A stretch of 64,000 nt of DNA from Pseudomonas sp. ADAK13. Lineage in GTDB: Bacteria > Pseudomonadota > Gammaproteobacteria > Pseudomonadales > Pseudomonadaceae. Shown here piece after piece: positions 50,640 through 58,154 of the stretch. Where the stretch lies: positions 6,696,001-6,760,000 of the forward strand of contig NZ_CP052860.1 of NCBI RefSeq assembly GCF_012935715.1, written 5' to 3'. Position 1 is the stretch's first letter, and each line of letters opens with the position of its first letter. The notes under the pieces are model-generated. The model saw only the letters and a list, made by a program, of their open reading frames with translations, searched no databases and was not told the origin of the DNA. The translations under genes and the position numbers were made by a program.

Positions 50640-51881
50640 TTGCGTCTGTTTCACACCTCCGACTGGCACCTTGGGCAAAACCTGCACGGCCAGGAACGCG
50701 ACTTCGAACACGCCTGCTTCCTCGACTGGCTGCTGGGTCAGCTGGGCCTGCACCGCCCTGATGTGCTGCTGATCGCCGGCGATATCTTCGACACGGTCAA
50801 CCCACCGCTCAAGGCCCAGGAGCGGCTGTATGACTTCATCATCAGCGCCCACGAGCAAAACCCCGCGCTGACCATCGTGATGATCGCCGGCAACCACGAC
50901 TCCGGCTCGCGTATCGAATTGCCGGCGCCGTTGATGCGCCGCCTGCGCACCCACGCCCTGGGCCGGGTGTTGTGGCTGGATGACGGGCAACTGGATGTCG
51001 AGCGGCTGCTGATTCCATTGCCCGGCGCCGACGGTGACATCGCCGGCTGGTGCCTGGCCCTGCCCTTCCTTCGCCCGGCCGAAGTGACCGGCGCACAACT
51101 GGGGGACGATTACCTGCGGGGCATCGGTCAGGTGCATGAATGGCTGATCGCTGCCGCCAACGCCAAGCGCCAGCCGGGCCAGGCGCTGGTTGCCATCAGC
51201 CACGCGCACATGGCCGGCGGTTCGGTGTCGGAAGACTCGGAGCGCAGCCTGATCATCGGCAATGCCGAAGCACTGCCCGCCAGCCTGTTCGACGCCAGCG
51301 TCAGCTACGTGGCCCTCGGTCATTTGCACAAACCCCAGCGGGTAAATGGCGAGGAGCGGATTCGCTACTGCGGCTCACCCATTCCGCTGTCATTCTCGGA
51401 AATCGGCTACCAGCACCAGGTCCTCGACGTGCAGCTGGACGGCGAAACCCTGGTCAGCGTCGAATCCCGGCTGATCCCCCGTTCGGTCAACCTGCAACGC
51501 CTGGAAGCCGCGCCCCTGGCCGACATCCTCAAACAACTGGGCGACCTGCCCGACATCGACCTGCTGGCCGAAACCCAGCGCCAGCCGTGGCTGGAAGTGC
51601 GGGTGCGCCTCGACGAGCCGCAACCCGACCTGCGCCAGCAAGTGGAAAATGCCCTGCAAGGTAAGGCCGTGCGCCTGGTGCGCATCGCTGCCGAATACGC
51701 CGGCAGCGGCAGCCGCGAAGACAGCCAGGAAGACCGCCTGATCGAACTCGACCAGCTCACCCCCCAGGAATTGTTCAGCCGCGCCTGGCAGGAAAGCTAC
51801 GGCAGTGAGGTGGACGAACAGACCCTGAAGGACTTCGCGGTGCTGCTCCAGGAAGTGCAACAGGAGGGCGAACAGCCATGA
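50640..51881 (+). CDS. sbcD: Exonuclease subunit SbcD
   Basis: A 413-residue Mre11-like nuclease: 'RLFHTSDWHLGQ' (metal ligands Asp and His), 'LLIAGDIFD', 'VMIAGNHDSGSR', 'VAISHAHMAGGS', 'YVALGHLHKPQRV'. With SbcC it cuts hairpins and palindromes and processes double-strand ends. The start codon is TTG at 50640, supported by ACGGAG upstream and by the invariant MRLxHTSDWHLG family start; no ATG or GTG is suitable. It overlaps sbcC by 4 nt (ATGA). Palindrome cleavage is notable beside many REP palindromes. Confidence 0.95.
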   Translation: MRLFHTSDWHLGQNLHGQERDFEHACFLDWLLGQLGLHRPDVLLIAGDIFDTVNPPLKAQERLYDFIISAHEQNPALTIVMIAGNHDSGSRIELPAPLMRRLRTHALGRVLWLDDGQLDVERLLIPLPGADGDIAGWCLALPFLRPAEVTGAQLGDDYLRGIGQVHEWLIAAANAKRQPGQALVAISHAHMAGGSVSEDSERSLIIGNAEALPASLFDASVSYVALGHLHKPQRVNGEERIRYCGSPIPLSFSEIGYQHQVLDVQLDGETLVSVESRLIPRSVNLQRLEAAPLADILKQLGDLPDIDLLAETQRQPWLEVRVRLDEPQPDLRQQVENALQGKAVRLVRIAAEYAGSGSREDSQEDRLIELDQLTPQELFSRAWQESYGSEVDEQTLKDFAVLLQEVQQEGEQP

Positions 51882-54800
51882 AGATCCTCGCCATTCGCCT
51901 GAAAAACCTCGCCTCCCTGGCGGGGCCGTTTGAAATCGACTTTACCGCCGAGCCCCTGGCCAGCGCCGGGCTGTTCGCGATTACCGGGCCCACCGGCGCC
52001 GGCAAAAGTACCCTGCTCGATGCGCTGTGCCTGGCGCTGTTTGGCGCCGTGCCCCGCCTGGGCGATACCGGCCAGGCAAAAATGCCGGATGCCGACACCG
52101 ATATTTCCATCGGTGACCCACGCACCCTGATTCGCCGGGGCACCGGTGGCGGTTACGCCGAAGTGGATTTTGTCGGCGTCAGTGGCCGTCGCTACCGCGC
52201 CCGCTGGGAAGCCAACCGCGCCCGGGACAAGGCCAGCGGCAAGCTGCAAGCCAGTCGGCAAAGCCTGATTGACCTGGACAGCGAGCAACTGCTGGCCAGT
52301 CAGAAAACCGAATACAAGACCCAGCTGGAACTGGCCCTGGGTCTGAACTTCGAGCAGTTCACCCGCGCCGTGTTGCTCGCCCAAAGTGAGTTCAGCGCGT
52401 TCCTCAAGGCCAACGACAACGAGCGCAGCGAACTGCTGGAAAAGCTCACCGATACCGCGCTCTACACCCAACTCGGCCGCCGCGCCTTCGACAAGGCCAA
52501 GGACGCCCGGGACGCTCACAAACACCTGCAAGACCAGGCCACCGGCGTGACCCCGCTGGCCCCGGAAGCCCGCGCCGAGCTGGACGAACAACTGGCCGCC
52601 GCCCAGCAGCAGCTCAAGACCCGGCAGGCGCAACTCAAGCAACTTGAGCTGCAGCACACCTGGCTCAAGGAACTGCGGGAATGGCAGGAACGCCAGCAAG
52701 GCGCCGTCGAGCAACTGCAACAGGCCCAGCAACACTGGGAAAGCCAGGGCCCGCAACGCCTGGACCTCAGCCGCCTGGAACAACTGGCGCCGCAACGTCA
52801 CCACTTCGCCCGCCAGGCTGAACTGACGACGCAACTGCAGCCGCTCGCCGCACAGATCCAGCAGCACCTTGAGCAACAAGCCGCACTGCACACTCGCCAG
52901 ACTCAGTTGCAACAGCAACAGACGGACGTGCACGCCGCCCTCGCCCAGGCGCTGAAGCAACAAGCCGATGCCGTGCCCCTGCTGCGCCAGGCTTTCGAGG
53001 AGCAAACCACCCTCGCCCACCTGACCCGTGAGCTGGCCCGGCGCAGTGAAGAAAAACAGCTGGGCGAAGCCGCCTGCGTGGAAGGCCAAGCGACGTTGAC
53101 CGGCCTGCTCGACAAGCAAAAGGTTGTCGCCGAACGCCTGAACCGGCTGGCCGCAGAGCTTGAACGCAGCGCCGCCCTCGCGCCCTTGAGTGACGCCTGG
53201 AGCGCCTACCGCGACCGCTTGCAACAGCTGATGCTGATCGGCAATCGCCTGAATAAAGGCCAGGGTGAACTGCCGCAACTGGAAGAACGCGCCACCCGTC
53301 TCGGTGAAAAATGGACCGAGCAACGTGAAGCCCTCGACCTGCTGTACCACGAAGCGGGCGCCGAGCCCCATGCGGTGGCCGAGCAGATTCAGTTGCTGGG
53401 CAGCCTGCTTCAGGACAATCGCAAGCAACATCGGGCGTTTGAAGACCTGGCGCGGCTGTGGGACAGCCATCAGCAACTGGACAACCAAAGCCAGGCCCTG
53501 ACGCAAAAGCAGACCCTCGCCCAGCAACAGCGCGAACAGTTGAACCAGAGTGGCTTGCAGGCCAAGGCCGAGCTGGCCGTCGCCGAACAGACCCTGACGG
53601 TCACCAAGCAACTGCTGGAGCGTCAGCGCCTGGCCCGCAGTGCCAGCGTCGAGGAATTGCGCGGCCAGCTTCAGGACGATCAACCCTGCCCGGTGTGCGG
53701 CAGCGTCGAGCATCCGTATCACCAGCCCGAAGCGCTGCTGCAAAGCCTGACGCGGCACGACGAAAGCGAAGAAGCCAACGCGCAAAAAGCCGTCGATGTG
53801 CTCAAGGAAAAACTCACCGAGCTGCGTGGCGAAGTGGGCGGCCTGATCGCCCAGCAGAAGGAGTTCCTGCAACAGCAGGAGCAGCTCGCCAGCCAGTTGC
53901 AGGCCCTAGTGCCAGCCCTTGAAGCCCATCCGCTGTCCGCCTCGCTGTTCAACCAGGACGCGGCCAAGCGCGATGCCTGGCTCGCCCAGCAACTGAGCCA
54001 GCTCAGCCAAAGCCTCACCCAGGACGAACAACGCCAGGGCGCCCTGCTCAACCTGCAACAAAACGCCGGGCGCATGCAGCAGCAACTGCAAGCCGCCCAG
54101 GACGCCAGCCAACAGGCCCGCCAATTGCTGATCGACCAGCAGCGGGAACTGTCCAACGACCGCGAACGCCTGGACGAAGAACTCCAAGCCTTCGCCAGCC
54201 TGTTGCCGGCCGAGACCCTCGATGGCCTGCGCAGCGAGCCGGCGGCGACCTTCATGTTGCTCGACCAGCAGGTCAGCCAGCGCCTGGAGCAACTGGATAA
54301 CCAGAAAGAAGAACTGGCCGAGCAGCTACAGCGCCAGCAGGCCATCGACAAAGAACAGGACCGCCAGCAACATCGCCAGCAGCAGTTGGGGACCTTGCAA
54401 AAACAGCTCGCCGAACAAAGCACCCTGCAACAGGCTGCCGAGGAAAAACTCGCCGGCCTGCTGGGGGAAAACTCCAGCGCCGAACACTGGCAGCAGCAAC
54501 TGGACCAGGCCGTCGAGCAGGCGCGACAGCATGAGACCGAGGCCAACCAGCAGTTGCAGGACACCCGCAACCAACTGATCCAGCTGGCCGCCGACCTCAA
54601 GTCGCTGCAAGAGCGCCAACAGTCTCTGGATGCCGAGCATCTGGTCCTCACCACGCGCCTGAGCGAATGGCGCGCCCTGCACCCGGAACTCGATGACGCC
54701 GGCCTGGCACGCCTGGTGGCCTTCGATGAGCCGCAGGTGGCCGAGCTGCGCCAGCAACTGCAACACAGCGAAAAAGCCATCGAGCAGGCCAAGGTGTTGC

Positions 54801-55516
54801 TGCAGGAGCGCGAACAGCGGCTCAAGGATCACCAGGCGCTGCACAACGGCAACCTTGAAGCCGGGCAACTGGACAGCGCATTGGCCGAGCTCAACGCCGC
54901 GCTGGCCATTGGTGAAAAACACTGCGCCGAACTGCGCGCCCAACAAGCCGATGACCAGCGTCGCCAGGATGCCAACCAGGCGTTGGCAGCCGAGATCGCC
55001 AAGGCTTACGAAGAGTGGCAACGCTGGGCACGCCTGAATGCACTGATCGGTTCGGCCACCGGCGATACCTTCCGCAAGATCGCCCAGGCCTACAACCTCG
55101 ACCTGCTGGTGCACCACGCCAACGTGCAACTGCGCCAACTGGTGCGCCGCTACCGCCTGAAACGCGGCGGCAGCATGCTGGGTTTGCTGGTGCTCGACAC
55201 GGAGATGGGCGACGAACTGCGCTCGGTGCACTCGTTGTCCGGCGGCGAGACGTTCCTGGTGTCATTGGCCCTGGCCTTGGGCCTGGCGTCGATGGCGTCG
55301 AGCACGCTGAAGATCGAGTCACTGTTTATCGATGAAGGGTTTGGCAGTCTCGACCCCGAATCCCTGCAACTGGCGATGGACGCCCTCGACGGCTTGCAGG
55401 CCCAGGGCCGCAAGGTGGCGGTGATTTCCCATGTGCAGGAAATGCACGAGCGGATTCCGGTGCAGATTCAGGTCAAGCGCCAGGGCAACGGCTTGAGCAC
55501 CCTGGAGGTCAAGTGA
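51878..55516 (+). CDS. sbcC: Exonuclease subunit SbcC
   Basis: A 1212-residue Rad50-like ATPase. Walker A is 'ITGPTGAGKSTLLDAL' near residue 35; the ABC signature 'HSLSGGETFLVSLALALGLAS' and Walker B 'ESLFIDEGFGSLDPESL' lie at the C-terminal end. Long Gln/Leu/Glu-rich coiled coils lie between, and the zinc-hook 'CPVCG' (Cys604, Cys607) at the middle. The coiled coil is rich in Gln, a common feature in pseudomonads. It forms the complex with SbcD. The GST gene start (GTG) overlaps its stop by 4 nt. Confidence 0.96.
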   Translation: MKILAIRLKNLASLAGPFEIDFTAEPLASAGLFAITGPTGAGKSTLLDALCLALFGAVPRLGDTGQAKMPDADTDISIGDPRTLIRRGTGGGYAEVDFVGVSGRRYRARWEANRARDKASGKLQASRQSLIDLDSEQLLASQKTEYKTQLELALGLNFEQFTRAVLLAQSEFSAFLKANDNERSELLEKLTDTALYTQLGRRAFDKAKDARDAHKHLQDQATGVTPLAPEARAELDEQLAAAQQQLKTRQAQLKQLELQHTWLKELREWQERQQGAVEQLQQAQQHWESQGPQRLDLSRLEQLAPQRHHFARQAELTTQLQPLAAQIQQHLEQQAALHTRQTQLQQQQTDVHAALAQALKQQADAVPLLRQAFEEQTTLAHLTRELARRSEEKQLGEAACVEGQATLTGLLDKQKVVAERLNRLAAELERSAALAPLSDAWSAYRDRLQQLMLIGNRLNKGQGELPQLEERATRLGEKWTEQREALDLLYHEAGAEPHAVAEQIQLLGSLLQDNRKQHRAFEDLARLWDSHQQLDNQSQALTQKQTLAQQQREQLNQSGLQAKAELAVAEQTLTVTKQLLERQRLARSASVEELRGQLQDDQPCPVCGSVEHPYHQPEALLQSLTRHDESEEANAQKAVDVLKEKLTELRGEVGGLIAQQKEFLQQQEQLASQLQALVPALEAHPLSASLFNQDAAKRDAWLAQQLSQLSQSLTQDEQRQGALLNLQQNAGRMQQQLQAAQDASQQARQLLIDQQRELSNDRERLDEELQAFASLLPAETLDGLRSEPAATFMLLDQQVSQRLEQLDNQKEELAEQLQRQQAIDKEQDRQQHRQQQLGTLQKQLAEQSTLQQAAEEKLAGLLGENSSAEHWQQQLDQAVEQARQHETEANQQLQDTRNQLIQLAADLKSLQERQQSLDAEHLVLTTRLSEWRALHPELDDAGLARLVAFDEPQVAELRQQLQHSEKAIEQAKVLLQEREQRLKDHQALHNGNLEAGQLDSALAELNAALAIGEKHCAELRAQQADDQRRQDANQALAAEIAKAYEEWQRWARLNALIGSATGDTFRKIAQAYNLDLLVHHANVQLRQLVRRYRLKRGGSMLGLLVLDTEMGDELRSVHSLSGGETFLVSLALALGLASMASSTLKIESLFIDEGFGSLDPESLQLAMDALDGLQAQGRKVAVISHVQEMHERIPVQIQVKRQGNGLSTLEVK

Positions 55517-56112
55517 GCGACGTGGTGCTGTATTCGTTCCGCCGCTGCCCGTATGCCATGCGGGCGCGGATGGCCCTGCGGTACTCGGGGGTGGCGGTAC
55601 AGACCATCGAGGTCAGCCTCAAGGCCAAGCCGGCTGAGATGCTCGCGTTGTCACCCAAGGGCACGGTGCCGGTGCTGAGTGTGGAGGGCCGGGTGATCGA
55701 TGAGAGCCTGGCAATTATGCGTTGGGCGCTGGCGCAGCATGATCCTGAGGGGTGGTTGCTTGAGGATGATGGGGCGACGCAGGCGCTGATTGACGAGAAC
55801 GATCAGGGCTTCAAGTATCAATTGAATCGATACAAGTATGCCGAGCGTTATCCGGAGCAGCCGATGGAGGTTTATCGGGCCGAGGGTGAGGTGTTTTTGT
55901 TGAAGCTGGAGGGGTTGCTGGCTGAGCGAGAGTATTTGCTGGCCGGGCACTTGAGCCTGGCGGATGTGGCACTGGCGCCGTTTGTGCGGCAGTTCGCCCA
56001 TGTGGATCGGGAGTGGTTTGCCCAGGCGCCGTATCCGCGGTTGCAGGCGTGGTTGCAGCGGTTTCTGGAGTCGCCGTTGTTTGTCGCGGTGATGGCAAAA
56101 CCCCAGGCTTAA
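55513..56112 (+). CDS. Glutathione S-transferase family protein
   Basis: A 199-residue GST-fold protein: thioredoxin-like N-terminus 'VVLYSFRRCPYAMRARMALRYSGV' with a CPYA motif, then 'LSPKGTVPVLSVEGRVIDESLAIMRWAL'. The C-terminal domain contains 'LSLADVALAPFVRQFAHV'. CPYA suggests a glutaredoxin-like Cys chemistry (omega/beta-like GST). It starts with GTG overlapping sbcC, so translation is coupled to the DNA-repair operon, an unusual partnership. Codon choice in the second half is visibly more relaxed (more GAT, TTG, GGG) than in sbcC. Confidence 0.86.
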   Translation: MSDVVLYSFRRCPYAMRARMALRYSGVAVQTIEVSLKAKPAEMLALSPKGTVPVLSVEGRVIDESLAIMRWALAQHDPEGWLLEDDGATQALIDENDQGFKYQLNRYKYAERYPEQPMEVYRAEGEVFLLKLEGLLAEREYLLAGHLSLADVALAPFVRQFAHVDREWFAQAPYPRLQAWLQRFLESPLFVAVMAKPQA

Positions 56113-56121
56113 CACGATTAA

Positions 56122-56210
56122 TGTAGGAGCTGGCTTGCCTGCGATAGCGGTGCATCAGTCGACCAATCTGTTACTGATAAACCGCTATCGCAGGCAAGCC
56201 AGCTCCCACA
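56122..56210. repeat. REP-type inverted repeat (family B)
   Basis: A left arm starting TGTAGGAGCTGGC and a right arm ending GCCAGCTCCCACA are near-perfect inverted repeats. The inner parts GCGATAGCGG and CCGCTATCGC also pair. It lies at the end of the sbcDC-GST operon. Confidence 0.85.
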
Positions 56211-56241
56211 TTTGATCTTCAGCGTTTGATGAAACTAACGC

Positions 56242-56421
56242 TCAGTTCTGGATTTTGTGGTCCAGCGCTGCGTAGAAGTTGGCGCTTTGTTGCAGGTATT
56301 TCTGGGTGTAGGCACTGGTGCTGGTTTTTTTGCTGCTGATCTCGACGCTGGCGCTGGCAGGCAACGCAACAGTGGCGGAAACAGCAGAAGCGGCGATGAT
56401 CGAGAAGAGATTGAAGTTCAT
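56242..56421 (-). CDS. Tiny exported protein, 59 residues
   Basis: Starts at the ATG at 56421 (MNFNLFSIIAASAVSATVAL) with a clear signal peptide ending PASA. The mature part is SVEISSKKTSTSAYTQKYLQ and a C-terminal 'QSANFYAALDHKIQN'. AAGGG lies about 9 nt upstream. About 35 residues remain after cleavage, in a low-complexity Ser/Thr/Lys segment. Function unknown. A longer overlapping frame on the same strand (56219-56476) is not preferred. Confidence 0.6.
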   Translation of the reverse strand: MNFNLFSIIAASAVSATVALPASASVEISSKKTSTSAYTQKYLQQSANFYAALDHKIQN

Positions 56422-56551
56422 GTCGGTAACCCTTGTGTTCGGTTGGCTGGGTGGCCTGTGCTGGCCTTGGAACCAAACTTACGCCCGAGGGGTTAGCCTT
56501 AGAAATTCATTGAACCACTAGCCGCTATTAATACGATTAATACAAGGGGTC

Positions 56552-56572
56552 AGGCCCCGCATGGCGGGGCCT
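56552..56572. terminator. Hairpin after the lactonase gene
   Basis: AGGCCCCGC-ATG-GCGGGGCCT is a perfect 9-bp stem with a 3-nt loop located 6 nt beyond the lactonase stop on the minus strand. No long T-run follows, so efficiency is uncertain. Confidence 0.55.
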
Positions 56573-56577
56573 GTGGC

Positions 56578-57753
56578 TTAGTGTCGCACCAGGAACTTGA
56601 GGTCGCTGGGGGCATCAATCGCCAGTTTCTGCACGGTTTTGCCCAACAGGCCGGTCTTGGGGTCGCGCTCGACGACCACAATCTCGTTGCTCTTCTGGTT
56701 GGCAATCAGCAGGAACTTGCCGCTGGGGTCCAGGGCGAATTCCCGGGGATGATCACCTTCCACCGAGCGGCGCTGGATCTCCTTCAACTGCGCGGTGGCG
56801 GGGTCAATGGCAAACACCAGCATCTGGTTGGCGGTGCCACGGTTGCTCACGTAGAGGAACTTGCCGTCGCTTGAGGTGTGCAACGCGGCACCAGCCTTGT
56901 CGGACACCGGCTGGCCGTCCGCAAAGTTGACCAGTTGCTTCTGGGTCAGCTTGCCCTCGTTGTAGTCGAACACCGCCACTTGCGCGCTCATCTCGGTGGT
57001 CAGCCAGGCGTGCTTGCCATCCGCGGTGAACAGCAGGTGCCGCGGGCCGCTGCCCGGAGGCAGTTGCACAAACGCAGGGTCGGCCGGGGTCAGCGGCAGT
57101 TCATGGTTGGCCTTGGGGTCGTAGTGGTAGGCAAAGATCTTGTCCGCACCGAGGTCCTGGACAAACACGTATTTGCCGTCCGGCGAAGACACCACCGAAT
57201 GCACATGGTTGGACGCCTGGCGTTCAGGATTGACCCGGCTGGCCGGGTGCCCGCTCAGTTGCACCGGCGGCGACAGCTTGCCTTCGGCGTCCACCGGCAA
57301 CACCGCCAGGCTTCCGCCCGGGTCTTCCAGCACCGAATAGTTGGCCACGAACAAGTAGCGCCCGTCACTGGCCAGGCTGGAATGGGTCGGCTCGTTACCG
57401 AGGCTCTGCACCTGGTTGATCAGGGTCAGTTGATGGTTTTTCGGGTCGATGCTGTAACTGCTCACGCGCCCTACCGGGTCTTTTTGCCCCGGGCCGTTTT
57501 CATTCACCACAAACAGGTGCTTCTGGTCTTTGGACAGGGTCAGCCACGACGGGTTGGCCGCCTTGGCGGCGAGCACCGGCTGGCCGCTGAACTGCCCGGT
57601 GCGGCTGTCGAACTGCAGGCGGTAGATACCTTCGCTGGTGCCGGCGGTGTAGCTGCCCACCAGCAATTCAAAGGTGTCTACCGGCGCGGCCTGGACCGAC
57701 ATCGCACCTACGCTGCCGGCCATCAGCAGGGGCCAGAATTTACGCATCATCAT
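56578..57753 (-). CDS. Lactonase-family seven-bladed beta-propeller, exported
   Basis: A 391-residue exported protein with signal peptide (FWPLLMAGSVGAMSVQA). It then shows the repeating beta-propeller pattern of the 6-phosphogluconolactonase/YbhE family: 'LLVGSYTAGTSEGIYRLQFDSRTG', 'HSSLASDGRYLFVANYSV', 'HVHSVVSSPDGKYVFVQDLGADKIFAYHYD', 'GPRHLLFTADGKHAWLTTEMS', 'HTSSDGKFLYVSNRGTAN', 'REFALDPSGKFLLIANQKSN'. It probably hydrolyses a lactone in the periplasm or acts as a binding protein. The ATG at 57753 has GAGGA 8 nt upstream and lies inside the end of the DUF5629 gene (14-nt overlap). Confidence 0.83.
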   Translation of the reverse strand: MMMRKFWPLLMAGSVGAMSVQAAPVDTFELLVGSYTAGTSEGIYRLQFDSRTGQFSGQPVLAAKAANPSWLTLSKDQKHLFVVNENGPGQKDPVGRVSSYSIDPKNHQLTLINQVQSLGNEPTHSSLASDGRYLFVANYSVLEDPGGSLAVLPVDAEGKLSPPVQLSGHPASRVNPERQASNHVHSVVSSPDGKYVFVQDLGADKIFAYHYDPKANHELPLTPADPAFVQLPPGSGPRHLLFTADGKHAWLTTEMSAQVAVFDYNEGKLTQKQLVNFADGQPVSDKAGAALHTSSDGKFLYVSNRGTANQMLVFAIDPATAQLKEIQRRSVEGDHPREFALDPSGKFLLIANQKSNEIVVVERDPKTGLLGKTVQKLAIDAPSDLKFLVRH

Positions 57754-58042
57754 CCGCTTCATCCTCGTCATTATTGTTGCCGGTAACGCCGCTCATGCAG
57801 ACCAGGCGGTGTTCGCCCGAGTCACCGGTAAGGGTCCAGCTTTGCAAGGTTTGATCAAAGGTCGCCGCCTTGACCTGCTCCAGGCTGAAACTCCAGCGCT
57901 TCTCGGCACGACCGTCCATGCAGATGATCAGTAACTTCTGGTCATCCAGGCTGAAATCGAAGGTATGCAGGCCATCGATTTCGACCATCTGGCAGTCTTC
58001 AAACGCGTTGAGCAAGGTAGCGGTGTCGGCAGTCATAACCAT
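57740..58042 (-). CDS. DUF5629 family protein
   Basis: A 100-residue protein matching the Pseudomonas DUF5629 family: 'TLLNAFEDCQMVEIDGLHTFDFSLDDQKLLIICMDGRAEKRWSFSLEQVKAATFDQ', then 'WTLTGDSGEHRLVCMSGVTG' and an acidic tail (NDEDEADDDA). It is cytoplasmic and of unknown function. Its C-terminal end overlaps the lactonase start, so the two are probably coupled. ATGs at 58042 and 58036 are both possible starts; a TTG at 58045 is less likely. Confidence 0.75.
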   Translation of the reverse strand: MVMTADTATLLNAFEDCQMVEIDGLHTFDFSLDDQKLLIICMDGRAEKRWSFSLEQVKAATFDQTLQSWTLTGDSGEHRLVCMSGVTGNNNDEDEADDDA

Positions 58043-58108
58043 CAATCATCAAGAGGAAAGACCTCATGATAGGTCAAATCGTTGCATCGGCCTAAGCCCG
58101 CGCAATGC

Positions 58109-58138
58109 AAAACGCCGTGGCACAGGCCACGGCGTTTT
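58109..58138. terminator. Bidirectional intrinsic terminator
   Basis: AACGCCGTGG and CCACGGCGTT (58111-58120 and 58127-58136) form a perfect 10-bp stem with a 6-nt loop, flanked by A and T runs. On the minus strand it ends the MMPL operon 17 nt after its stop. Confidence 0.85.
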
Positions 58139-58154
58139 GGCAAACAGCGATGGA

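Noticed and set aside
51797..53872. A long open frame opposite sbcC
   Set aside because: It reads the Leu/Gln coiled-coil codons backwards, giving artificial Leu/Phe/Gly-rich protein. There is no signal or motif.
56219..56476. An 85-codon frame in the gap before the lactonase gene
   Set aside because: Its sequence is Gln/Arg/His-rich and unlike a protein; a different frame gives a clean signal-peptide protein.
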